Part shown: positions 17,581-26,089 of the stretch, in pieces | Numbering within the stretch: position 1 is the first letter of the stretch | How the letters are laid out: every line of letters begins with the position of its first letter | Assembly: GCA_023139575.1 (NCBI GenBank) | Contig: JAGLNJ010000080.1 | Location: forward strand, 1 to 50,615 | DNA length: 50,615 bases | Direction: 5' to 3' | From: Candidatus Omnitrophota bacterium | Lineage (GTDB): Bacteria > Omnitrophota > Gorgyraeia > Zapsychrales > JANLHA01 | Translations under genes and position numbers: made by a program | The notes under the pieces: generated by a model | The model's database searches: none | Told to the model about the DNA's origin: nothing | The model's input: only the letters and a program-made list of their open reading frames with translations

Positions 17581-18255
17581 GTGAGAATCGCTATTATTAT
17601 CCCTGTACATAATGAAAGGGAAAAGATCGGATGTATTCTTGAAGGCATTCGTGAAAAAGAGATAGACGTCATCGTGATTGATGATGGTTCCAGCGACGGC
17701 TCGGGTGAGTTAGCAAAGGAAAACGGGGCTATTGTTCTGCGTAATGAACAGAAGCAGGGAAAAGGGGCTTCGCTAAGGAGGGGCTTTCAGCGGGCGCTGG
17801 ATATGCGGGTTGATGGGGTTATTACCATGGATGGTGACGGGCAGCATGCTGTTGGTGATATTGATCTTTTTTTAACTAAAATCAAAAGCGATCCAATATG
17901 TGTCGTAACCGGTAACCGCATGCATAATTCAAAAGGCATGCCCTTGCTGCGCTATACGACGAACCGGCTTATGTCATGGTTTATTTCATCATTATGTGGC
18001 CAGTCTATGCCAGACACCCAATGTGGTTATCGTTTTGTCCACAGCGATATTTTAAGACAGCTTAAGCTTACATCAAATGAATTTGAGATTGAAACCGAGG
18101 TCCTGATGCAGGCCAGCAGGCTGGGATTTAAAATATTTTCTGTTCCCATAAAAACAATTTATCGCAACGAAAAGAGTAAAATTAATCCCTTAAGAGATAC
18201 TATCCGGTTTTTCGCGTACATTTTTAAAGAAGTTCGGGCATCAAGAAAGAAATGA
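17581..18255 (+). CDS. Glycosyltransferase family 2 (dolichol-phosphate-mannose-synthase-like)
   Basis: A 224-residue GT-A enzyme: IIIPVHNEREKIGCILEG at the N-terminus, the nucleotide-sugar motif VIDDGSSDGSGE, a DGDGQH motif standing for the metal-binding DxD, and the DTQCGYRF acceptor region. No transmembrane C-terminus is seen, so it is soluble or peripherally bound. The start is GTG at 17581. Family members move sugars to polyprenyl phosphate or lipid acceptors. Its place after a lipid glycosyltransferase and an acyltransferase suggests envelope polysaccharide or glycolipid work. Confidence 0.85.
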   Translation: MRIAIIIPVHNEREKIGCILEGIREKEIDVIVIDDGSSDGSGELAKENGAIVLRNEQKQGKGASLRRGFQRALDMRVDGVITMDGDGQHAVGDIDLFLTKIKSDPICVVTGNRMHNSKGMPLLRYTTNRLMSWFISSLCGQSMPDTQCGYRFVHSDILRQLKLTSNEFEIETEVLMQASRLGFKIFSVPIKTIYRNEKSKINPLRDTIRFFAYIFKEVRASRKK

Positions 18256-18308
18256 AGCCTTTTGGGTGATTTTTCGCTAATCGTTAAGAATCTATTCATA
18301 TAGTTTTA

Positions 18309-18986
18309 ATGGAAAATAAGATATTCAAATTTGCTCTGATTACGTCTTTGATCCTTCATGTCTTCATGTTGGTTTCCCTCATTTTTACTGACAAGCTGAA
18401 TATAAAAAAGAAGCCCAAGATTATTGAAATTGTCTATCAATTTCAACAGAAAAGTCAGGCCTCAAAAGAGCGTCCGCAGAAGAAGCTGAAAAGCATCAAA
18501 GAGAAAAAGCTGACGCCGCGGCCGGAGATCTTGACGAAGAAGCAATCTGATTTCTCATCCGTCTTTGGTGACATAAAAAAAAAGACTCTTCAATTGAAGG
18601 CCCATCAAAAGCAGTCATCCCGGCCGCCTCAATTGGGAGGGGAACGGCAGATCAGCGTTCCTATGCTTAAATCAGAGAAGATTACCAATCCCAAATATGT
18701 CAATTATCATGAACGGATACGTGCAAAAATTAAAAATCGCGCCTATTTTTATGTCGACGACCCTCAGTTTCAGGCAGGTGAGGTCTACTTAACATTTGTC
18801 ATCTCTTCTGACGGCCAATTAAAAAAGGTGAAGATCCTTGATCAAAAGACCAGTGCTAATGATCATTTGCGCACGATCGGTTTAAGAAGCATTAAAGAGT
18901 CAAATCCTTTCCCTCCGTTTCCTCCGGATTTGTCGTATCCCGAATTGACTTTTAATGTGATTATTTCGTTTGAACTTGATGAATAA
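18309..18986 (+). CDS. TonB-like energy-transducer protein
   Basis: The 225-residue product has an N-terminal transmembrane anchor (about residues 8-27), a long Lys/Gln/Pro-rich periplasmic spacer, and a C-terminal TonB-type domain (about 130-225) with YHERIRAKIKNRAYF, GEVYLTFVISSDGQLKKVKIL and FPPFPPDLSYPELTFNVIISF. TonB proteins transmit the proton-motive force to outer-membrane transporters. No exbB/exbD or receptor is nearby. It is the last of the envelope group, ahead of the promoter at 19014. Confidence 0.82.
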   Translation: MENKIFKFALITSLILHVFMLVSLIFTDKLNIKKKPKIIEIVYQFQQKSQASKERPQKKLKSIKEKKLTPRPEILTKKQSDFSSVFGDIKKKTLQLKAHQKQSSRPPQLGGERQISVPMLKSEKITNPKYVNYHERIRAKIKNRAYFYVDDPQFQAGEVYLTFVISSDGQLKKVKILDQKTSANDHLRTIGLRSIKESNPFPPFPPDLSYPELTFNVIISFELDE

Positions 18987-19013
18987 AGGGTTTGGGGCCG
19001 GGCATGAGGTGCA

Positions 19014-19042
19014 TTGACAATACAATGCGGTAATGATATTCT
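19014..19042 (+). promoter_or_regulatory. Sigma-70-type promoter with extended -10
   Basis: A perfect TTGACA at 19014-19019, a 17-base spacer and TATTCT at 19037-19042 preceded by TGA (extended -10). It lies 48 bases before the DUF1844 start and begins the long co-directional run DUF1844 to amaP and perhaps beyond. Confidence 0.75.
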
Positions 19043-19089
19043 AAGCGAAACTTGATAATATAATAATATATAAGAAAGGTCTAAAGGAA

Positions 19090-19491
19090 ATGGAACACGA
19101 GAAACATGTTGATGAATCATGGAAGGAAACAGTAGAAAATGAGAAAACAGAAGGCCAGCAACCATCCGTCAGCGCTGAAACCCAGACACAAGAAGATCAG
19201 CTGGGCAAGCCGGGTATGATGGAAGTTACTTTTGTCAATTATGTAACCAGCCTGGTGTTGCAGGCTATGATATTCTTGGGAGAAATGCCGAACCCTTTAA
19301 CCAGTAAGGTTGAGAAGAATCTTGATCAAGCCAAATTCCTGATCGATACGTTAATTCTTATTCGTGAAAAGACAAAAGGCAATCTTTCCAAAGAAGAAGA
19401 GGATATCCTCAATCATTCGCTTTATGAATTGCAGATGAAATATATTGAATTCTCTCGCAGCCCCGTCATCGAGGAAGGGAAGGCATCATGA
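19090..19491 (+). CDS. DUF1844 family protein
   Basis: The 133-residue product has a polar Glu/Gln-rich N-terminus (about 45 residues) and a DUF1844 domain with VNYVTSLVLQAMIFLGEMPNP, LDQAKFLIDTLILIREKTKGNL and a closing LYELQMKYIEF. The function of DUF1844 is unknown; it is common in delta-proteobacteria, PVC bacteria and relatives. Its stop overlaps the start of the Trm112-like gene by four bases (ATGA). Confidence 0.85.
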   Translation: MEHEKHVDESWKETVENEKTEGQQPSVSAETQTQEDQLGKPGMMEVTFVNYVTSLVLQAMIFLGEMPNPLTSKVEKNLDQAKFLIDTLILIREKTKGNLSKEEEDILNHSLYELQMKYIEFSRSPVIEEGKAS

Positions 19492-19643
19492 TAGACGAAG
19501 AATTGTTGGCGATTCTTGCTTGTCCCGCGTGTCAGGGAGAGGTGCAGTTAAAAGAAGATAAAATTATTTGTTGTAAATGCGGACTCAAGTATCCCGTTAG
19601 AGAAGGCATTCCTGTTATGTTAACTGATGAGGCGGAAAAGTAA
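19488..19643 (+). CDS. Trm112-like zinc-ribbon protein (UPF0434)
   Basis: A 51-residue protein from ATG 19488: it begins with MIDEELLAILACPACQGEVQ and has a second pair CCKCGL followed by YPVREGIPVML, the standard Trm112/YcaR pattern with two zinc-binding cysteine pairs (C12-C15 and C29/C31 region). Eukaryotic and archaeal Trm112 activates methyltransferases; the bacterial role is open. It is translationally coupled to DUF1844. Confidence 0.88.
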   Translation: MIDEELLAILACPACQGEVQLKEDKIICCKCGLKYPVREGIPVMLTDEAEK

Positions 19644-19657
19644 GTGTCCTTCAATAA

Positions 19658-19873
19658 TTATTAATCGGAGGATATATCATTGAAAAAAGTGTTGCGATTC
19701 ACGATGCTGTATCATCCGTCGACATACCTACAATTGAGGTTTATCTGTCAAATGTATATGCCTGTGAAGAATTCCGGCATAAGTCTTTAATTGCCCCTGT
19801 CAGTCATGGCCAGATTATCGGCTTTGGGGCGCATAGTTATGTGTTGGGTCTCAGGCCATCATCGAATTATTAA
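19658..19873 (+). pseudogene. aroQ: Remnant of type II 3-dehydroquinate dehydratase (aroQ), N-terminal half deleted
   Basis: The open frame encodes a recognisable AroQ C-terminus from about 19679: [33 protein letters not shown] and [13 protein letters not shown]. The first 75-80 residues, with the catalytic Tyr and Arg, are absent, and only 14 bases separate the fragment from the Trm112 stop. The conserved EVHLSN motif reads EVYLSN, so the active-site His is also lost. No ATG, GTG or TTG opens this frame ahead of the homology; a fine GGAGG at 19667-19671 stands seven bases before an ATT codon, probably the original ribosome-binding site joined to the distal part by deletion. Intact aroQ stands at this place before pepP-efp in many bacteria. 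Confidence 0.85.
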
Positions 19874-19930
19874 AATAATAAAGATATCCCCTTCTGACCT
19901 TTCTTTCATGATTTTTTGGAGAAAAGAAAA

Positions 19931-20983
19931 GTGATTTCACGCATAAAGCAATTTCAAAAGCAGTTTGCACAAAATAAGATCGACGCCTATTTGGTGACCT
20001 GCGATAAGAATATATCCTACCTCACGGAGTTCCCCGCCGCTGAATCATGGTTGTTAGTATTACCAAACAAGGCTTATTATATTACCGATTTCCGCTATGT
20101 GGCTGAGGCGCGAAAAAACATAAAAAACGCCAAGGTTGTTGAATATAAAGACTCAATTCTGGGCAAATTTTCCGATTTAATCAAGCTTAATAAAGCTAAA
20201 CGCATAGGTTTTGATGATCGATATGTATCCGTTTCACTGTTTTTGAAAATAAAGAAGGCTTGTTCCGAGAAGATCTCTTTTGTCAGCTGCCAGAATCTCA
20301 TTGAGTACCGGCGATCTATCAAAGAACAAAAAGAAATCAGACAGATCAAGAAATGCCTTAATCTGAATCTCAAGGCTTTTGATTATATAAAAAGGGTCAT
20401 GAAACTCGGGATGACGGAACATGATGTCTATTTGCGTCTTGACAGGTATCTGAAATCACATGGGGCATCGTTTTCTTTCGATCCGATTGTGGCTAGTGGG
20501 CCTAATTCAAGCTTTCCCCATGCCAAGGTCACAAACAGGAAAATCCGCACTGATGATGTTGTCATGATCGATATGGGCGTCGATATAGCGGGATATAAGT
20601 CTGACTTGACACGTATGTTCTTTTTAGGTAAAATAACTCCTCTTATGAAAAGGATTTATGAATCTGTTCGAGTAGCGCAAGAGAAGGCCATTAGCCGTAT
20701 TCGCCCGGGAGTTAAGGCTGCCGACATTGATCAAGAGGCGCGTAAGCACTTGGAAAGTAATAAGTTAGCAAAATATTTTGGTCATTCTTTGGGGCATGGT
20801 GTTGGGCTTGAGATACATGAAGATCCCTGCATATCACAGAAAAATACAAACTTGATTGAAGAGAACATGATCTTTACAGTTGAGCCAGCCGTTTATATTC
20901 CGAATAAATTTGGTATACGTATTGAAGATATGGTTTTGGTTACCAAGCAAGGATGTAAAATTATTTCAAATAAACTGTATTAA
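19931..20983 (+). CDS. pepP: Xaa-Pro aminopeptidase/dipeptidase (M24B)
   Basis: Metallopeptidase removing residues before proline. The 350-residue product has a creatinase-like N-terminal domain (IDAYLVTCDKNISYLTEFP) and a pita-bread domain with the metal ligands seen in VMIDMGVDIAGYKSDLTRMF (two Asp), GHSLGHGVGLEIHE (His), FTVEPAVYIP (Glu) and GIRIEDMVLV (Glu). I take GTG 19931 as start because GGAGA at 19918-19922 lies eight bases upstream; a TTG at 19916 in frame would add five residues and sit on the ribosome-binding site. It precedes efp as in the Bacillus yqhT-efp arrangement. Confidence 0.92.
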   Translation: MISRIKQFQKQFAQNKIDAYLVTCDKNISYLTEFPAAESWLLVLPNKAYYITDFRYVAEARKNIKNAKVVEYKDSILGKFSDLIKLNKAKRIGFDDRYVSVSLFLKIKKACSEKISFVSCQNLIEYRRSIKEQKEIRQIKKCLNLNLKAFDYIKRVMKLGMTEHDVYLRLDRYLKSHGASFSFDPIVASGPNSSFPHAKVTNRKIRTDDVVMIDMGVDIAGYKSDLTRMFFLGKITPLMKRIYESVRVAQEKAISRIRPGVKAADIDQEARKHLESNKLAKYFGHSLGHGVGLEIHEDPCISQKNTNLIEENMIFTVEPAVYIPNKFGIRIEDMVLVTKQGCKIISNKLY

Positions 20984-21006
20984 TATAAATATAAGGTTTT
21001 ATAATA

Positions 21007-21573
21007 TTGACAATTTCAATTAACCAGCTTTCATCAGGAATGGCATTAAACATTAATAATGACATTTTTCTAGTAGGAGAATACCATCACGTTAAGCCGG
21101 GAAAGGGAAGTTCATTTGTTCGTGTCAAGCTTCGCAATATTAAGACAGATGCTGTAATTGAGAGGACATTCAAATCCGCCGAAAAATTGGAAGATGCGCC
21201 CCTGGAAGAAAAGGAACTTGAATATCTGTATTCCTCAGGAGATGGATTTCATTTTATGGATCATAATACGTATGAACAGATTGAGCTGTCCTCGGAAGAT
21301 GTCGGGGAAGGAGCAAAGTTCCTTTTAGAAAATTTGACAGTGACTGGATTATCCCTGGGGAAAAGGATTTTGAAGGTTATTTTACCGATTTTTATTATTG
21401 CTAAAATTACTCAGACGGAGCCCGGTATTAGGGGTGACTCCACCAAAGCAGGCACGAAACCTGCACGGATTGAAACGGGAACAACAATTCAGGTCCCACT
21501 TTTTGTGGGGATAGATGATGTCGTTAAAATTGATACTCGAAGTGGTCAATATGTCGAAAGGGTTAAAAAATGA
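21007..21573 (+). CDS. efp: Elongation factor P
   Basis: Relieves ribosome stalling at polyproline stretches. The 188-residue protein has three beta domains. The functional lysine is K33 in VKPGKGSSFVRVKLRN, the residue beta-lysylated by EpmA in some bacteria. TETEPGIRG-type sequence (TQTEPGIRGDSTKAGTKPA) and RSGQYVERV mark domain III. EpmA/EpmB are not in the window, so modification cannot be judged. The start is TTG at 21007; the stop overlaps accB by four bases. Confidence 0.96.
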   Translation: MTISINQLSSGMALNINNDIFLVGEYHHVKPGKGSSFVRVKLRNIKTDAVIERTFKSAEKLEDAPLEEKELEYLYSSGDGFHFMDHNTYEQIELSSEDVGEGAKFLLENLTVTGLSLGKRILKVILPIFIIAKITQTEPGIRGDSTKAGTKPARIETGTTIQVPLFVGIDDVVKIDTRSGQYVERVKK

Positions 21574-22034
21574 ATTTAAAAGAAATCAAAGAAATTATCA
21601 AATTGATGAATGAGAATGATCTGGGTGAGATTGAAGTTGAGCGCGAAGGGTCGAAACTGAAAGTGAAGAGATCATCTTCAGGAAGCGATGAGACGGTTTA
21701 TCACCCTATGCCGCAGCGAAGTATTGAGCCGGTTTCCGCTTTGCAATCATCGTCTGCCCCTGCAGCTTCGACGCCGTCGGTTATCGATGCTCATCTTAAA
21801 CAGATAACATCGCCAATGATCGGAACTTTTTATCGCGCGCCCTCCCCGGAAGCCCCGCCATTCGTTGAAGTGGGCCAGATTGTTGAAGTAGGTCAGGTTG
21901 TTTGCATTGTTGAAGCCATGAAACTGATGAATGAAATTAAGTCGGAAGTTAGGGGTAAGGTGACACAGTCCCTTGTTAACAATGCTGAACCGGTCGAATT
22001 TGGTCAGCCGTTATTTGCGGTTGAACCTGTATAA
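21570..22034 (+). CDS. accB: Biotin carboxyl carrier protein of acetyl-CoA carboxylase
   Basis: Carries the biotin that shuttles carboxyl groups in the first step of fatty-acid synthesis. The 154-residue product has an N-terminal helix (LKEIKEIIKLMNENDLGEIE), a Ser/Ala/Pro-rich linker (about 45-75) and the biotinyl domain with the thumb loop YRAPSPEAPPFVEVG and the biotinylated K118 in VEAMKLMNEI. It is translationally coupled to efp and followed by accC. Confidence 0.97.
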   Translation: MNLKEIKEIIKLMNENDLGEIEVEREGSKLKVKRSSSGSDETVYHPMPQRSIEPVSALQSSSAPAASTPSVIDAHLKQITSPMIGTFYRAPSPEAPPFVEVGQIVEVGQVVCIVEAMKLMNEIKSEVRGKVTQSLVNNAEPVEFGQPLFAVEPV

Positions 22035-22074
22035 TTAACGCTTGAATAATTTTTACTAGGAAAAGATAGACGTT

Positions 22075-23436
22075 ATGTTCTCAAAAATACTTATAGCCAA
22101 TAGAGGGGAAATTGCCTTAAGAATTATCCGGGCCTGCCGTGAGATGAATATCCAGACAGTCGCAGTTTATTCAGAGGCCGACCGGGATTCATTGCACGTG
22201 CGTTTCGCGGATGAAGCCGTTTGTATCGGGCCGGCACAGAGTTCAGAGAGTTATCTCAATATTCCGGCGATCATTTCTGCTGCTGAAATCACCGACGTTG
22301 AAGCGATTCATCCGGGATACGGATTTTTGGCCGAGAATGCACACTTCGCGGAGATTTGTGAATCTTGCAATGTTGTTTTTATCGGCCCGACACCTGAGAC
22401 AATTCGTTTGATGGGGGATAAGGTTCAAGCACGCGAAACGATGCGTAAGATTGGTGTCCCGTTAACGCCGGGGGGTAAAGGAATTATCAAAACCCCTGAA
22501 GAGGCTTTGGCCATAGCCAAAAAGATCAAATATCCCATCATTATTAAAGCAGCCGCGGGTGGCGGTGGCAAGGGAATGCGCGTATGTCATAATGATGTTA
22601 CATTGACCAGCTCTTTCTCTATGGCGCATAAAGAGGCAGAGGCCAATTTCGGCAATGGAGCTCTTTATATTGAAAAATATTTAACCGAGCCGCGCCACAT
22701 AGAATTTCAGATTTTAGCTGATTGCCACGGAAATGTTATTCATTTAGGCGAGCGTGATTGCAGTATTCAACGCCGCCACCAGAAGTTGATTGAAGAGTCG
22801 CCCTCACTGGCCTTGAATAACAAGCTCCGCAAAAAAATGGGTGATATCGCGGTAAAAGCGGCTAAGGCTGTTAATTATCATGGCGTGGGAACCATTGAAT
22901 TTTTGTTGAATGCTAACGGGGAATTTTATTTTATGGAGATGAATACCCGTATACAGGTTGAACACCCCGTGACAGAAATGGTAACAGGAATAGATCTGAT
23001 TAAAGAGCAGATTCTGGCGGCGGCCGGAAAGAGATTGAAAATAAAACAAGAAGATGTCAAAATAAATGGGGTAGCTATCGAATGCCGTATTAATGCTGAG
23101 GATCCGAATAATAATTTTATTCCTTCCCCTGGAAAAATTGATGAAATGAACCTCCCTGGAGGGTATGGTGTCCGCGTTGATACGCATATTTATTCTTCTT
23201 ATGTTATTAGCCCTTACTATGACTCAATGGTTGCGAAGCTAATTGCTCATGGTAAAAATCGTTTTGAGGCTATTCAGACAATGCGGCGCGCTTTAGATGA
23301 GTTTTATATCAGCCCGATTAAGACGACCATTGACTTGCACAGCTCGATTTTAGAACATCCGCATTTTATCAAAGGTGATATTTCGACGCATTTCCTGGAA
23401 AAGATGATGAAAAATGACCTGGAGACTCTTCCGTGA
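22075..23436 (+). CDS. accC: Biotin carboxylase subunit of acetyl-CoA carboxylase
   Basis: ATP-grasp enzyme that carboxylates biotin on AccB. The 453-residue product shows [20 protein letters not shown], the ATP-binding [12 protein letters not shown] loop, [36 protein letters not shown] with the catalytic Glu and Arg, and the C-terminal ECRINAEDP. Carboxyltransferase subunits AccA/AccD are not in the window. It overlaps the Asp23 gene by four bases (GTGA). Confidence 0.98.
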   Translation: MFSKILIANRGEIALRIIRACREMNIQTVAVYSEADRDSLHVRFADEAVCIGPAQSSESYLNIPAIISAAEITDVEAIHPGYGFLAENAHFAEICESCNVVFIGPTPETIRLMGDKVQARETMRKIGVPLTPGGKGIIKTPEEALAIAKKIKYPIIIKAAAGGGGKGMRVCHNDVTLTSSFSMAHKEAEANFGNGALYIEKYLTEPRHIEFQILADCHGNVIHLGERDCSIQRRHQKLIEESPSLALNNKLRKKMGDIAVKAAKAVNYHGVGTIEFLLNANGEFYFMEMNTRIQVEHPVTEMVTGIDLIKEQILAAAGKRLKIKQEDVKINGVAIECRINAEDPNNNFIPSPGKIDEMNLPGGYGVRVDTHIYSSYVISPYYDSMVAKLIAHGKNRFEAIQTMRRALDEFYISPIKTTIDLHSSILEHPHFIKGDISTHFLEKMMKNDLETLP

Positions 23437-23786
23437 GAGAAAAAGACAATGTTGATTTAGGTTTTATCAAAATACATAAAAAAGTTATTGCTGAAATTGT
23501 CAATGCCGTAATCGATGAATTTGAAGGTGTGGGGCCGGTTGAGAAAGATTTTGCCGGTAATTTAAAAGACATATTGGGTGATAAGAATTTTCCGGGCACA
23601 CGTATTATCGTTGACCGAAACAATAAAGTCGCTATTGACGTAAAGATCAAAGTTCAATATGGCCTTAATATTCCTGAAGTCGCCCGGTCGACACAGGAAG
23701 CCATTCGTAAGGCTGTAGAAAAAACAGTTGATGTTGATTTAAAAAATGTCAATGTTAACGTACAGGGAATAGAGAGGGGTGAGTAA
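23433..23786 (+). CDS. Asp23/Gls24 family protein (YqhY-like)
   Basis: A 117-residue protein of the alkaline-shock Asp23 family: [22 protein letters not shown] at the start and the repeating [20 protein letters not shown], then a C-terminal [13 protein letters not shown] strand. In Bacillus, YqhY follows accC and modulates fatty-acid synthesis; this is exactly the same position. The start is GTG at 23433, coupled to accC. The neighbour is its likely membrane anchor AmaP. Confidence 0.88.
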   Translation: MREKDNVDLGFIKIHKKVIAEIVNAVIDEFEGVGPVEKDFAGNLKDILGDKNFPGTRIIVDRNNKVAIDVKIKVQYGLNIPEVARSTQEAIRKAVEKTVDVDLKNVNVNVQGIERGE

Positions 23787-24409
23787 TGAAAATCTTTTCA
23801 CGGTTAGCCGTAAGAGTATATGTCCTTTTAGTCATTGGTATTTCATGCCTATTGATTCTTGCAACTTTGGATCTTATTGACATTTCCTATGAACAGGTTA
23901 AGGGATTGTTATATAATATTTTTTATGATGGTCAAACTAGAATAGCTGTTGCCTCGACGGCCGTTATTGCACTGGTCATAAATTATCTTTTTATGCGATC
24001 AATTTTAGGGGGCGGCGAGAGAGGGAGGACCATAGCGTTCGATAATCCTGCGGGAAGGGTAAGTGTTTCTTTGACAGCTCTGGAGGATATGACGCGACGC
24101 GTTGTCCTTCGCGTCCCCGAAGTTAAAGAAGTGCGTTCGGCTATTAAAGCGGGGAAGAATAAGGTTCTTGAAATTGATGTGCGCATTGTATTGAAAGGTG
24201 ATATTAATATTCCCGAAATGACTTCAAGCTTGCAAGATTTGGTGAAACATAAAGTGGAAGATACAATCGGTATTGAAAAATCGCCCGTTGTTCGTGTTCA
24301 TGTATCAAAGATATTCCCCAAGGATACAAAAATTAAAAAACAAAAAGAATCTGAGGAATTAGGACCAGAAGAGGAAGCTAACATTCCTTTTCAGGGATAT
24401 CGGGCGTAG
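23786..24409 (+). CDS. Alkaline-shock membrane-anchor (AmaP-like) protein
   Basis: The 207-residue product has two hydrophobic segments (about residues 8-30 and 52-72) and a cytoplasmic Asp23-like domain (about 84-175) with GRVSVSLTALEDMTRRVV, VLEIDVRIVLKGDINIPEMTSSLQDLVKHKV and VVRVHVSKIF. AmaP anchors Asp23 to the membrane in Staphylococcus. It ends in a charged KKQKESEELGPEEE tail. The start overlaps the asp23 stop by one base. Confidence 0.85.
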   Translation: MKIFSRLAVRVYVLLVIGISCLLILATLDLIDISYEQVKGLLYNIFYDGQTRIAVASTAVIALVINYLFMRSILGGGERGRTIAFDNPAGRVSVSLTALEDMTRRVVLRVPEVKEVRSAIKAGKNKVLEIDVRIVLKGDINIPEMTSSLQDLVKHKVEDTIGIEKSPVVRVHVSKIFPKDTKIKKQKESEELGPEEEANIPFQGYRA

Positions 24410-24446
24410 TTCCTTAAATGATTCCAAAAGATAGGCAGGGGTTCTT

Positions 24447-25475
24447 ATGAAAAAAATTGGTATTTTAACAGGAGGGGCAGATTGCCCGGGATTAAATTCG
24501 GTTATCCGTTCCGTAGTTCGGAAAGCTATGCAGGAAGGGTATGTCATCACAGGGATCAAAAATGGATGGAGCGGTTTGATAGAGAATGATACGCGTATTT
24601 TAGATTTGCGCATGACATCAGGGATTTTGGATAAGGGCGGTACGATATTAGGTACGAGTCGTGCGAAGCCGCATGAAGATCCCAAACAAGTGAAGCAGGT
24701 TATAGAGAACTATAAAAGGAGCGGTATTGATGCCTTGATTGTTGTGGGAGGTGAAGAGACCTTAAAGGTGGCGCGATATTTTGATCAGAAGGGTTTAATG
24801 AAAATTGTCGGGGTTCCAAAATCCATTGACAATGCGCTGTTCGGTACAGATTATGCCTTTGGTTTCGATACGGCTGTTAACATTGCTACGGAATGTATTG
24901 ACCGGTTGCATACCACCGCCGAGAGTCATCACCGTATCATTGTTATTGAGGTTATGGGTCAGCATACCGGATGGATTGCGTTGGAGGCGGGAATCGCCGG
25001 TGGTGCAGATATTATTCTTGTTCCGGAAATCCCTATCAATCTTAAGAAAGTATGCTGTGATATTAAGGCGCGGCATCGACGGGGAAAGAATTTTACTATC
25101 ATGGTTGTATCAGAGGGGGCCAAGATTGAAGGCGAAGAGAGCAAAGATGCATTGAAATCTATTTCTGAGCGCAGAAGGGGCAATATCGGTGATTTGTTGG
25201 CCAAAACGATCGAAGGGCAGACCGGTTATGAAACGCGTGTCAGTGTTTTAGGTCACATTCAGCGGGGCGGGACACCGACGGCTTATGACCGACTGATCGG
25301 CACGCAGTTTGGGGTATTTGCTGTTCAGCTTGTTAAGGAAAATAGATTTGGACAGATGGTGAGTCTTTTTGATAACAAGCTCCGCAGTGTTAGTATCGAA
25401 GAGGCTGTTAAAAAACGTAAAACAATCGATATGGATTTGTACAATATGGCAAAGGTATTCTTCGCCGGAGAATAA
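24447..25475 (+). CDS. Phosphofructokinase (PfkA superfamily) with several altered active-site residues
   Basis: The 342-residue product is a full-length PfkA-type protein: N-terminal TGGADCPGLN, FGFDTAVNIATECIDRLHTTAESH, GHIQRGGTPTAYDR. Against the usual family, GGDGS is GGEETLKVA (E103, E104) and the PGTIDND region is PKSIDNA, giving K125 and D128 but Ala at the second Asp; MGRH is MGQH. Acidic residue at 104 and Lys after Pro are hallmarks of PPi-dependent enzymes, so PPi rather than ATP may be the donor; the missing second Asp is unusual in either type. It lies four bases before gmhA. Whether it acts on fructose-6-phosphate or sedoheptulose-7-phosphate cannot be read from sequence. Confidence 0.8.
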   Translation: MKKIGILTGGADCPGLNSVIRSVVRKAMQEGYVITGIKNGWSGLIENDTRILDLRMTSGILDKGGTILGTSRAKPHEDPKQVKQVIENYKRSGIDALIVVGGEETLKVARYFDQKGLMKIVGVPKSIDNALFGTDYAFGFDTAVNIATECIDRLHTTAESHHRIIVIEVMGQHTGWIALEAGIAGGADIILVPEIPINLKKVCCDIKARHRRGKNFTIMVVSEGAKIEGEESKDALKSISERRRGNIGDLLAKTIEGQTGYETRVSVLGHIQRGGTPTAYDRLIGTQFGVFAVQLVKENRFGQMVSLFDNKLRSVSIEEAVKKRKTIDMDLYNMAKVFFAGE

Positions 25476-25479
25476 ACTC

Positions 25480-26049
25480 ATGAAAAAAACTATTAAAGAT
25501 ATTTTTAAAGATTCCATAGCCGTAAAAGAAGCCTCTCTGGATTGTAATATGGATGCCATTATCCAAGCTGTTAAAGAAATTACCAGGGCCTTAAAAAAGA
25601 ATAAGAAGGTCATCCTTTTTGGGAATGGGGGGTCCGCAGCCGACAGTCAGCATATTGCCGCGGAATTCGTCGGGAGATTTCAAAGAGAAAGGCCAGCGTT
25701 GCCTGCTATATCTTTGACTACGGACACCTCCGCTTTAACGGCCTTAGCGAATGATTATGGGTTTGACATTGTCTTTGCCCGTCAGCTTGAGGCTCTCGGG
25801 AGCAAAGGCGATGTGGCGATAGGTTTGTCGACCAGCGGGAACTCACCTAATGTCCTGTTAGCACTGAAGCAGGCCAAGAAAATGGGCTTAAAGACCATCT
25901 CCTTTACCGGGGGCAAAGGGGGGAAGATGGCTCCTGTGACGGATATAAAGATAGTTGTCCCTTCCCAAATAACAGCGCGCGTTCAAGAAACGCATATTTG
26001 CATCGCTCATTGTATCTGCGAACTCGTAGAAAACCAATTTGCTAAATAA
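25480..26049 (+). CDS. gmhA: Phosphoheptose isomerase (SIS domain)
   Basis: Converts sedoheptulose-7-phosphate to D-glycero-D-manno-heptose-7-phosphate, the first step to ADP-heptose for the LPS core. The 189-residue product has FGNGGSAADSQHIAAEFVGRF, LTTDTSALTALANDYGFD, the GLSTSGNSPNVL phosphate-binding loop and the C-terminal QETHICIAHCICELVE. The alternative reading DiaA cannot be excluded for SIS proteins, but the HIAAEF and HIxIxH motifs and the downstream hldC support GmhA. ATG 25480 follows pfk by four bases. Confidence 0.92.
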   Translation: MKKTIKDIFKDSIAVKEASLDCNMDAIIQAVKEITRALKKNKKVILFGNGGSAADSQHIAAEFVGRFQRERPALPAISLTTDTSALTALANDYGFDIVFARQLEALGSKGDVAIGLSTSGNSPNVLLALKQAKKMGLKTISFTGGKGGKMAPVTDIKIVVPSQITARVQETHICIAHCICELVENQFAK

Positions 26050-26089
26050 ACTTTTTTGCCGGCGGTTTTCGGCAGAAATCCATTGTCAT

